A program made the position numbers and the translations under genes. From NCBI GenBank assembly GCA_937858255.1, contig CALLZQ010000037.1, positions 1-22,084 on the forward strand: a stretch of 22,084 nt of DNA. The letters are read 5' to 3'. The notes below the pieces were generated by a model. It was given only the letters and a program-made list of their open reading frames with translations. It searched no databases and was not told where the DNA came from. Origin of the DNA: an uncultured Tabrizicola sp. Its GTDB lineage: Bacteria; Pseudomonadota; Alphaproteobacteria; Rhodobacterales; Rhodobacteraceae. Positions 16,218-22,084 of the stretch are shown here, piece after piece. How positions within the stretch are numbered: position 1 is the stretch's first letter; every line of letters begins with the position of its first letter.

Positions 16218-18965
16218 ATGGAAGACGAGGTGGAAGAAATCTGGGCGCTTTACGCCGATGACGGGGCGCAGGCCCTCGACATCGCCGAGGGCGCGCTTGT
16301 CCAGATTGCGCAGGGAGAGGGGACAGAACGGGCCGAGGGGATCTCTGCCCTGTTCCGGGCCGTGCATACGTTCAAGGGCAATTCCCGGGTGCTGGGGTTG
16401 CAGGTGGCCGAAAGCCGCGCGCATCTGACCGAGGATCTGATCGGCCTTGTGCGTGATCACGGTGCGCCTTGGGATCCCGAGGTCGAGAGCCTGATGCTTT
16501 TGGCGGTAGATCGGCTGCGGGTGATCCTCGAACAGACGGCGGCCAGCCGCGCGGGTGTGGACGAAGGCTTTGCCACCGATCTGATGGAGGGGCTTGCCGA
16601 GAAGATCGCGCGCATCGGTACACAGGGGGCGTCGGCGCCCGAGATGTCAGCGCCGCCAGTGCCCCCGTCCGATGCCGCGCCGCCGTCTGGCGGGGCAAAA
16701 GAACCAGAACCAGTTCTGGAAGCAGAGCCCGGTGATCACGGGGCTGAAAGGGTGCCGGAACAGCCCCCTCTCTCTGATACGGTTCCCGAGGCGCCGCAGG
16801 ATTTTCTGCCGCTGATCCTGGGTATCCTTGGCGCCTTGCCACCTTCGCCCGACGATCCGCAACGGGCCGGGGCGCTGGGGCGGATCGCCCGGCTTGCACA
16901 AGAGGCAGGCTATCTGCGGCTGGGCGATCTGGCCGAGGAACTGGTCGCCGGGACGGGGGAAAATACCGCCGGCGAGATCGTCCGCCTGTACGAAGAGCTT
17001 TACGCCATCGAATTGTCACGCGGCGAGGCCGAGGTGCCCGCGCCGCGCCCGCGCGATCTGCTTTGCGGCTGGTGTGCCGAGCATGCTTTTGCCCTGATCG
17101 ACGAGTTGCGCGCCCTGGTCGAGCGGCTGGGCGAGGGGCGCGAGATCGAGAATTCGTTGCGGCGGATCGAGCCGGTCTTGCGGCGGATCAACGCGGCCTG
17201 CGACTATCATGGCCTGTCGGATGCGGCCTTGCTGGCGATGTCGCTGCTCGATCTGGTGTTGCGGGTGTCGCCCGATCTCGGGCGTTCCAAACATGGGCCG
17301 GATGAGACAGTGATCCGCATGTTGCGGACCTTTATCTCGACTGTCGAACTGGCGCTGGATGCCGCCCGCGAGGGCGAGACGCCAGATACCGCGCTGCTGG
17401 ATGAGCTGACCGCGGCCAGTAACCAGTTCGATTTTCTGCGCAGCGGTGCCCCGCCCGCGCCACAGGCACTTGAGACGTTGAATCTGCCGGGCCAGTTCCT
17501 GCGGGTGATGTCGCCGCGCAGCGTCCTCTTGGCGCAAAAGGCCGCTGCCTCTGGGATGCGCTTTCAGGTCGTGCGGGCCGCTTTCCCCGATGACCCGGAT
17601 CAGGCCGAACGCTTTTTCGCGCAGATGGAGGATGGGCGTATCCGCCAGATCACCTCGGTATCGGTTCTGGCCGATGCCGCGGTACGGTTCGATTTTCTGC
17701 TGGCGACCGATCTTGCCGGCCCTGACTTTGCAGCGAGACTGGCCAAGGCCGATCCCGGCGGGCAGGTTCTGACGCTGTTGACCGCCGAAGAGGCCCTTTC
17801 CGCTGCGGATGCGCTGGCACCGGTCGATGGCGGGGCCGGGGTCAGCGTCGAAATGATGGAGATGCTGGGCGAGGTTTCATCCGGGCTGGCCAGCGTGATC
17901 AAGGACCTGCGGCTCTCGACCGAAATCGAGGGGCTGACTGTGCTGTTCAAGACGCTGGCGCAGAACGGTGGGGCCGCCGCGCAGACCGGCCGCGCGCTGC
18001 GGGCCGAAATGGGGCGGGTTGGCGAGCGGGTGGAACATGCGCTCTTGACCCTCGACCATCTGTCGCGGCGGGTGGCGGCCTTGCAGGAAGAGGCGATGAT
18101 CAGCCGCCTGCGCCCGGCGGATTTCGTATTGCGCCCCTTGGCCGATCAATTACGCCGACAGGCGCAAGAGGCCGGCCATCAGGCCGAGGTGCGGGCCGAA
18201 ATCGCGGCGGTGCCGCTGGACCGGCAAACGCTCGAGATCCTTGAGAGCGCCTGTGAAAACCATGCCACACAGCGGTTTGCCCTTGCAGCAGGGGCGCCCA
18301 TGCGGCTGGCACTTGTCCTGCGTCAGCGCGATGACAGGGTGATCCTGACCATTGACGATACGGTGGCGACCCCGCCCGACCCCGCAGCGTTGCAACACCT
18401 CAGCCGGCTTTGCGCGGAATGCGGCGGCAAGGTCTGGATGGGTTACGATGCAGGGGGTGGCTGCCGTGTTGTGATCAGCGTGCCGACGCGGATGCTGGCG
18501 ATGGAGGGCATGGTCGTCACCTCGGCCGGGATTCACTATGTCATGCCGGTCGACGCTTTGGTGATGGTGGTGCGGGCCAAGGCCAGTCAGGTCATGCGCC
18601 GCGCGGCAGCGGGGGCCGAGCGGTTCCTGACCCTCGACGATGGGGCGGTACTGCCGATTCACACGCTGGAAGGCGGAAATGCCGATGCGGGGGGGCTGTT
18701 CCTGATCGTGCAGGCCGAAGAGACGCGCAAGGCTGTGCTGGTGGATTCCCTGATCGGGCAAGAGGTGGTGCGCCTGCGGCCGCTGCAAGGGGTGATGGCC
18801 CGGCTTGACCGGCTGGCGGGGATGGCGGTGGTGGGCGGGGGGGAGGTGGCGCTGGTACTCTCGCCACTGGCGATCTGTGGCCGCGATCAGGATCTGGCAC
18901 TGCCCGATGGCATCGCCCCACCCGTGCAAAAGCAGGGTCAGGACAGTCTGGGCGCGGTGGTCTAG
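16218..18965 (+). CDS. cheA3: Atypical chemotaxis kinase/phosphatase CheA3 (P1 - long middle region - P5)
   Basis: CheA3 carries the phosphorylatable P1 domain of the split kinase; its R. sphaeroides counterpart also dephosphorylates CheY6. The 915-residue product starts with a P1 HPt domain, phosphorylation site His50 in AVHTFKGNSRVLG, then an acidic Pro-rich linker (about 135-192). Residues about 195-400 form helical blocks reminiscent of HPt bundles without the His. Residues 542-760 align by eye with P3-P4 of CheA, but the kinase motifs are decayed: the N box reads ACENHATQRF (Asn681), G1 reads IDDTVATP and G2 is absent. A CheW-like P5 follows (about 762-900). It therefore cannot bind ATP normally and needs CheA4. 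The ATG lies 64 bases after cheY6. Confidence 0.93.
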   Translation: MEDEVEEIWALYADDGAQALDIAEGALVQIAQGEGTERAEGISALFRAVHTFKGNSRVLGLQVAESRAHLTEDLIGLVRDHGAPWDPEVESLMLLAVDRLRVILEQTAASRAGVDEGFATDLMEGLAEKIARIGTQGASAPEMSAPPVPPSDAAPPSGGAKEPEPVLEAEPGDHGAERVPEQPPLSDTVPEAPQDFLPLILGILGALPPSPDDPQRAGALGRIARLAQEAGYLRLGDLAEELVAGTGENTAGEIVRLYEELYAIELSRGEAEVPAPRPRDLLCGWCAEHAFALIDELRALVERLGEGREIENSLRRIEPVLRRINAACDYHGLSDAALLAMSLLDLVLRVSPDLGRSKHGPDETVIRMLRTFISTVELALDAAREGETPDTALLDELTAASNQFDFLRSGAPPAPQALETLNLPGQFLRVMSPRSVLLAQKAAASGMRFQVVRAAFPDDPDQAERFFAQMEDGRIRQITSVSVLADAAVRFDFLLATDLAGPDFAARLAKADPGGQVLTLLTAEEALSAADALAPVDGGAGVSVEMMEMLGEVSSGLASVIKDLRLSTEIEGLTVLFKTLAQNGGAAAQTGRALRAEMGRVGERVEHALLTLDHLSRRVAALQEEAMISRLRPADFVLRPLADQLRRQAQEAGHQAEVRAEIAAVPLDRQTLEILESACENHATQRFALAAGAPMRLALVLRQRDDRVILTIDDTVATPPDPAALQHLSRLCAECGGKVWMGYDAGGGCRVVISVPTRMLAMEGMVVTSAGIHYVMPVDALVMVVRAKASQVMRRAAAGAERFLTLDDGAVLPIHTLEGGNADAGGLFLIVQAEETRKAVLVDSLIGQEVVRLRPLQGVMARLDRLAGMAVVGGGEVALVLSPLAICGRDQDLALPDGIAPPVQKQGQDSLGAVV

Positions 18966-19111
18966 CCCCCCGCTCCCTACGGGTTTGGGCTGTCCGGTAA
19001 CACACTGAATCGGGGTAAACAAATCGTCGGCATCGTCGTTTCCTTGGCCCAGAGGGGACAGTGCATACAGCAGACACTCCCCGTCAGGCCGAACCTCGCA
19101 AGGACCGAAAG
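18966..19111 (+). other. Gap between cheA3 and fliS
   Basis: 146 bases with no gene. A pyrimidine-rich stretch follows the cheA3 stop, but I find no stable hairpin plus T-run, so the end of the chemotaxis transcript is not marked. The second half contains a candidate sigma-28 promoter and the fliS Shine-Dalgarno. Confidence 0.5.
19016..19042 (+). promoter_or_regulatory. Candidate sigma-28 (FliA) promoter of fliS
   Basis: TAAA (19016-19019), 15 bases, then GTCGTTTC (19035-19042); the enterobacterial class 3 consensus is TAAA-N15-GCCGATAA, so the spacing is exact and the -35 perfect, but the -10 matches only about half. Late flagellar genes such as fliS are commonly FliA-dependent. The predicted start near 19049 would give a leader of about 63 bases. 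Confidence 0.35.
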
Positions 19112-19495
19112 ATGAGCTTTCTCGACGCCAGAACGCAGTACCGACGGACCCAGGAAGGCAATCTTCCGGAACTGGCCAATCCGCATCAGATGATCCTCGT
19201 CACGCTGCGCGAATTGCATAAATGCCTGCGCGTGCTGGAAACCGCCAAGGCCGAGGGCCAGCGTTATTCCGGCCCGCATATCACCAAGGGGCTGACCGCG
19301 ATCTACATCCTGCAATCCAGTCTGGATTTCGAGAAGGGGGGCGAGATCGCCGACAACCTGTTCCGGGTCTATGAGTTTGTGCGGTTGCAATTGCTCGCGG
19401 CTTTTCAGCGTGATCTGTCAGCCAAACTGGAGCCGGCGACGGCCTATATCGGCGATATCCTTCAGGCATGGGAAGACATGCCGATGGCGGGCTGA
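19112..19495 (+). CDS. fliS: Flagellar export chaperone FliS
   Basis: FliS binds the C-terminus of flagellin in the cytoplasm, preventing premature polymerisation and delivering it to the export gate. The 127-residue product matches the family's length and helical bundle, with the typical ITKGLTAIYILQSSLDFEKG followed by GEIADNLFRVYEFV, corresponding to the SSLDxEKGGExAxNLxxLYxY signature. The ATG at 19112 has AAGGA seven bases upstream; an in-frame start at 19061 is less likely. It heads a small group of genes facing the histidine genes, separate from the chemotaxis operon. Confidence 0.9.
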   Translation: MSFLDARTQYRRTQEGNLPELANPHQMILVTLRELHKCLRVLETAKAEGQRYSGPHITKGLTAIYILQSSLDFEKGGEIADNLFRVYEFVRLQLLAAFQRDLSAKLEPATAYIGDILQAWEDMPMAG

Positions 19496-19505
19496 GGGGG
19501 CGGCC

Positions 19506-19817
19506 ATGCTGCATCCGCATCAAATTCTTGTCCCGGCGGCGATCGAGCGGTTGCAACTGGCCGTGGCCAGTGGGGATGCGATGGCGGTCCTGCGCGCTGC
19601 GCGTCAGATACAGGCCGTCGTCGCCGGTCTGGCGCCGGGTGCGGGTGCGGCCGCGGCGCTGGCAGATTGCCTTGCCGCCACCCGCGCGGCAGAGGCAGCC
19701 TGTGCCGGCGTCTCGCCGCGGGGCATCGGTTCGGGCAAGGTGCCGTCGCGGACAAGCGCGCTGCGGGCCAAGACGGTCTATGGCAAGGGTCACGCAGGGG
19801 TGCGGATTGATGGCTGA
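19506..19817 (+). CDS. Small helical protein in fliT position
   Basis: This 103-residue product is not recognised by sequence. It has an N-terminal HPHQILVPAAIERLQLAV helix and an Ala-rich helical middle (VLRAARQIQAVVAGLAP, AAALADCLAATRAAEAAC), then a basic, probably flexible tail. The ATG is ten bases after the fliS stop, with GAGGGG about six bases upstream, so it is almost certainly translated with fliS. Genes in this place usually encode FliT or another export chaperone, and an all-helical small protein agrees, but this is positional inference only. Its stop overlaps the next start by eight bases. Confidence 0.65.
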   Translation: MLHPHQILVPAAIERLQLAVASGDAMAVLRAARQIQAVVAGLAPGAGAAAALADCLAATRAAEAACAGVSPRGIGSGKVPSRTSALRAKTVYGKGHAGVRIDG

Positions 19818-20034
19818 GCGCAAGGCCCAATCCTGCCGGCGGTGCCATATCATCCGCTGGTTTCTGGGCGTCGCCGGTGCGCTGGTCGCGCTGATGCTGT
19901 TCGCGCCGGGGCTGGGGCAGGGGCTTGCGCCCGTGCTGCCCGGGCCGGCGTTCTTTGGCTATCTGGTGCCGGCTATCGGGGTGCCGGCCTTTGCGATCCG
20001 CCTGATCAGATGGCGCCGGGACGGTCGGCCCTGA
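19810..20034 (+). CDS. Small two-helix membrane protein of unknown function
   Basis: 74 residues. After a short basic N-terminus containing CRRCH (residues 9-13), two hydrophobic segments (about 18-34 and 46-62) predict a hairpin in the inner membrane, followed by a strongly basic tail (RLIRWRRDGRP), so both ends should be cytoplasmic. It starts inside the end of the preceding gene (eight-base overlap), suggesting coupling to the fliS group. The last 29 bases overlap, in antisense, the 3' end of the minus-strand 61-codon ORF. No family recognised. Confidence 0.55.
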   Translation: MAERKAQSCRRCHIIRWFLGVAGALVALMLFAPGLGQGLAPVLPGPAFFGYLVPAIGVPAFAIRLIRWRRDGRP

Positions 20035-20191
20035 TCACCCGATCCACCGGCAAGGTCACGGCAAGACTGCGCAACAGATCGGCCAAGGGTGTCTGACGGC
20101 AATGGGCGATACCGCCTGCCTCATCCAGAATGACCGTCTCGATCGACAGCCGGTCGGCACGCAATTTCTCCTCATGGGCCCAATGCTGCAT
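20006..20191 (-). CDS. 61-residue protein of unknown function with its own sigma-54 promoter
   Basis: I do not recognise the product. It is soluble, mildly helical and acidic in the first half (MQHWAHEEKLRADRLSIE), then has ILDEAGG, one Cys (GIAHCRQ), and a Leu/Val-rich second half (LADLLRSLAVTLPVDRVI). The ATG at 20191 has GGGAG seven bases upstream, and a near-perfect sigma-54 promoter predicts a transcript start about 31 bases before it. Together these make a 61-codon ORF much more credible than its length alone. It converges on the plus-strand membrane-protein gene with a 29-base overlap. Sigma-54 control next to FleT-dependent flagellar genes suggests, but does not prove, a motility role. 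Confidence 0.65.
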   Translation of the reverse strand: MQHWAHEEKLRADRLSIETVILDEAGGIAHCRQTPLADLLRSLAVTLPVDRVIRADRPGAI

Positions 20192-20232
20192 GTCTGTTCT
20201 CCCTGTGCAGAGGCATTTCCCTGACAGGTCGC

Positions 20233-20248
20233 GGCAAGTATCGTGCCA
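20233..20248 (-). promoter_or_regulatory. Near-consensus sigma-54 promoter upstream of the 61-codon ORF
   Basis: On the minus strand TGGCACGATACTTGCC matches TGGCACR-N4-TTGCW at every defined position except the last. GG and GC are ten bases apart. The predicted start is about 20222, 31 bases before the ATG. It lies five bases after the stop of the exported-protein gene, in a true intergenic gap, which makes chance occurrence less likely than for matches within genes. Confidence 0.85.
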
Positions 20249-20252
20249 GATC

Positions 20253-20618
20253 CTAAAATCCGTTGGGATTGCCGGGCAGAAGCGTGGCGCTGCCCTCTTC
20301 GCCTCCGCGCCCGACCCAGATCACCTGCGCGCCGTTCAGGCGCAGGCCCCAGCAAGAGGCCGGATCGCCATCATAGCTCAGGCACAGGCCCTCGGGGCCA
20401 ACCGACCACAGGCCGGTATAATCGGCGCCGCGGACGGTGCCCGAGGGGTCGTAGAATTCCTCGAAATTCCCCGAGGCCGCCAGATGACCGCGCAGTGTGT
20501 TGCCGCTGATCGCAGCGGAAATCGCCGCAGCCGAGGCCAGATCCTGCGCCTGTGCGGTTGTGCCAGCCCCAAGGGCCAAGCCCACAAAGGGCAGAGAGAG
20601 AAGGGTCCGCCGCAACAT
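20253..20618 (-). CDS. Small exported protein of unknown function
   Basis: 121 residues with a clear Sec signal peptide: basic MLRRTL, a hydrophobic core LLSLPFVGLALGAG, and a likely cleavage after AQA (near residue 23). The mature part of about 98 residues has GNTLRGHL, FEEFYDPSGTVRG, YTGLWSVGPEGLC and PASCWGLRL, with two Cys that may form a disulphide. This repeated G-x-W/C strand pattern resembles small alphaproteobacterial periplasmic beta-proteins of DUF995 type, an impression rather than a match. The ATG at 20618 has GGAG eight bases upstream; in-frame starts further upstream would destroy the signal peptide and overlap hisG. It follows hisG by 46 bases and may be co-transcribed. Confidence 0.8.
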   Translation of the reverse strand: MLRRTLLSLPFVGLALGAGTTAQAQDLASAAAISAAISGNTLRGHLAASGNFEEFYDPSGTVRGADYTGLWSVGPEGLCLSYDGDPASCWGLRLNGAQVIWVGRGGEEGSATLLPGNPNGF

Positions 20619-20664
20619 CCGTAATACTCCGGTCCGGGAAATCCCGGGAAAAGGCAAAAACGAG

Positions 20665-21387
20665 TCAAATGCTGGTCGCAGCATCCGCCGCTTCGCGGCT
20701 GAGTTCAAGCCTTTCCGCCAAGGCCGCCAGGGTTGCGCGGCTGGGCGCCTCCCATGTGGCGCGGCGGGAGAGGAACAGCATGGCCTGGCTGGAATGGATC
20801 AGGCCGTCGCCAAGGATTTTCAGATGGTTCGCCCGCAGCGTCTCACCAGATGAGGTGATGTCGGCCACGGCCTCGGCCGTCAGGTTCTTGACCGTGCCCT
20901 CGGTCGCGCCCTGACTGTCGATCAGCTGATAATCGGCCACGCCCTGCCGGGTCAGGAATTCGCGCACCAGCCGGTGATATTTGGTGGCAATCCGCAGGCG
21001 AAAGCCGTGGCGGCGGCGGAACTGCGCGGCGGCGGCATCCAGATCGTCCAGCGTCTCGACATCGGCCCAGCCGGTTGGCACCGCGATGATCAGATCGGCA
21101 TGGCCAAAGCCAAGGGGCGCCAATTCCGCCACCTGCCTGTCCCAATCGGCCAGCTTTTCGCGCACCAGATCGCTGCCGGTGACGCCAAGGTGGATGCGTC
21201 CTGCCGCCAGTTCGCGCGGGATTTCGCCCGCAGACAGCAGCACCAGTTCCACACCCTCGACCCCTTCGACCGTGCCGGAATATTCCCGCTCGGCGCCCGA
21301 TTGGCGCATGACGATGCCGCGCGCGCCGAACCAGTCAAAGGTCTTTTCCATCAGCCGCCCCTTGGACGGCACACCGATCTTGAGCAT
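20665..21387 (-). CDS. hisG: ATP phosphoribosyltransferase catalytic subunit HisG (short form)
   Basis: HisG joins ATP and PRPP to give phosphoribosyl-ATP, the first step of histidine synthesis. The 240-residue product starts with LKIGVPSKGRLMEKT and contains the conserved VTGSDLVREK and the PRPP-binding ADITSSGETLRANHLK stretch. It lacks the C-terminal allosteric domain, so it is the short form that needs HisZ for activity and feedback inhibition by histidine. The ATG at 21387 shares a base with the hisZ stop (TGATG); a TTG one codon earlier is possible but unnecessary. The neighbouring hisZ confirms the short-form system. Confidence 0.97.
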   Translation of the reverse strand: MLKIGVPSKGRLMEKTFDWFGARGIVMRQSGAEREYSGTVEGVEGVELVLLSAGEIPRELAAGRIHLGVTGSDLVREKLADWDRQVAELAPLGFGHADLIIAVPTGWADVETLDDLDAAAAQFRRRHGFRLRIATKYHRLVREFLTRQGVADYQLIDSQGATEGTVKNLTAEAVADITSSGETLRANHLKILGDGLIHSSQAMLFLSRRATWEAPSRATLAALAERLELSREAADAATSI

Positions 21388-22084
21388 CAAAGTGCCCCCC
21401 TCAGCCGGGCGGTCAGGCCCGGGCGCAGCACCCCGCCGACCGCCGGGATCGAGCGGCCCTGTCCCAGCACGGCGGTCAGCGCGTCATAGCGCCCGCCAGT
21501 GGCGATGGGGGGCATGTCGGCCTCACCCTCGGCATAAAAGCCAAAAACGAAGCCATCGTAATATTCCATCGTGGTACGGCCATAATTGGCCTCGAATTCC
21601 AGCGACTCGACCTCGATGCCGCGCGCCGCCAGCCGGTCGATCCGCGTCGCCAGCCACTCGACCGCCGTGGTCAGCGAGAGGGCGGTGGCGGCCATCTCTT
21701 GCAACCGTTTCAGCGCGGCGGGGCAGGTGTCGCGCAACGCCAAGACAGCCTCAAGCCGGGCGATTTCTTCGGATGCGATGGGGGGCAGGGCGGCATCTTC
21801 GGCCAAGGCGGCCAGACGTTCCCGCACTTCATCCTCGCCGCGTTGCCCGGTTTGCACGAGGCCCTTCAGGAGATCTTCGCCCGCTGCCATCCGCGACAGC
21901 AGCGCCTGCCGCGCCTCGGGCACCGGGGTACGCCCCCCGAACCGGTCGAGCAGCGCGCGAAACCGCCGGGGCCGCCACAGATGACGGAGCAGCGCCGCCT
22001 TGCGCCGGTCCGAGGTGTTCAGCCCCTGCACAGCGGCGCGCAGGATGCCGATATCGCCGGTTGCGGCCCGCAGGCCCAGCGGGG
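21387..22084 (-). CDS. hisZ: ATP phosphoribosyltransferase regulatory subunit HisZ (partial, N-terminus outside window)
   Basis: HisZ is a catalytically inactive relative of histidyl-tRNA synthetase that forms a hetero-octamer with short HisG. The frame is open to the right edge, leaving 231 C-terminal residues. LGLRAATGDIGILRAAVQGL at the edge and the class II synthetase-like MEYYDGFVFGFYAEG and ATGGRYDALTAVLGQG near the C-terminus support the call; the latter corresponds to the HisRS histidine-binding GGRYD motif. A GTG within the frame at 22031 is internal. It is translationally coupled to hisG. Confidence 0.93.
   Translation of the reverse strand, partial: PLGLRAATGDIGILRAAVQGLNTSDRRKAALLRHLWRPRRFRALLDRFGGRTPVPEARQALLSRMAAGEDLLKGLVQTGQRGEDEVRERLAALAEDAALPPIASEEIARLEAVLALRDTCPAALKRLQEMAATALSLTTAVEWLATRIDRLAARGIEVESLEFEANYGRTTMEYYDGFVFGFYAEGEADMPPIATGGRYDALTAVLGQGRSIPAVGGVLRPGLTARLRGAL

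Noticed and set aside
18307..18322. Sigma-54-like TGGCACT-N4-CTGCG inside cheA3
   Set aside because: Two mismatches and an internal coding position; no gene start nearby.
18966..19010. Intrinsic terminator after cheA3
   Set aside because: Pyrimidine-rich sequence but no stable hairpin followed by a T-run.
19834..19848. CRRCH as a cytochrome c haem-binding site
   Set aside because: It precedes the first membrane helix on the side predicted to be cytoplasmic and there is no signal peptide, so covalent haem attachment in the periplasm is unlikely.
20634..20647. CCGGGA-AA-TCCCGG inverted repeat after hisG as terminator
   Set aside because: The stem is short with a very tight loop, and on the minus strand the T-run comes before rather than after it; the exported-protein gene follows immediately.

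Overview
The window is GC-rich, densely coded chromosomal DNA from an alphaproteobacterium, most likely a Rhodobacteraceae of the Rhodobacter/Cereibacter type. The gene order and several unusual proteins match two well-studied blocks of Rhodobacter sphaeroides: the fla1 flagellar operon led by the sigma-54 activator FleT, and the chemotaxis operon cheOp3, which builds a cytoplasmic chemoreceptor cluster. Identities come from reading the translations and the synteny; no database search was run.

Left part (1-9073, minus strand): a sigma-54 promoter (9058-9073) drives fleT-fliE-fliF-fliG-fliH-fliI-fliJ-fliK. These encode an activator without a DNA-binding domain, the rod adaptor, MS ring, switch protein FliG, export ATPase with its regulator and stalk, and the hook-length ruler FliK. 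FliK is still open at base 1, so its C-terminus lies outside. The genes are tightly packed, with short gaps or stop/start overlaps.

Centre (9074-18965): a divergent control region with inverted repeats and a small unrecognised gene (9409-9714), then on the plus strand cheA4-cheR3-cheB2-cheW4-ppfA-tlpT-cheY6-cheA3. The kinase is split: CheA4 has the ATP-binding and regulatory domains but no phosphorylatable His domain, and CheA3 has the P1 His domain and P5 but no working kinase domain. TlpT is a soluble receptor and PpfA a ParA-like ATPase that, in R. sphaeroides, positions the cytoplasmic cluster. CheR3 and CheB2 adapt receptors, and CheY6 carries the signal to the motor. A strong GC hairpin separates cheY6 from cheA3.

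Right part (18966-22084): on the plus strand a flagellin-chaperone gene fliS, followed by two small coupled genes (a FliT-position protein and a two-helix membrane protein). Facing them on the minus strand are hisZ (partial)-hisG, a small exported protein, and a 61-codon ORF with a near-consensus sigma-54 promoter. That last unit is the most attractive undescribed candidate: a tiny gene that may belong to the FleQ/FleT flagellar regulon, sitting at the border between the motility cluster and histidine biosynthesis.

No tRNA, rRNA, CRISPR array, insertion sequence or clear intrinsic terminator was seen.
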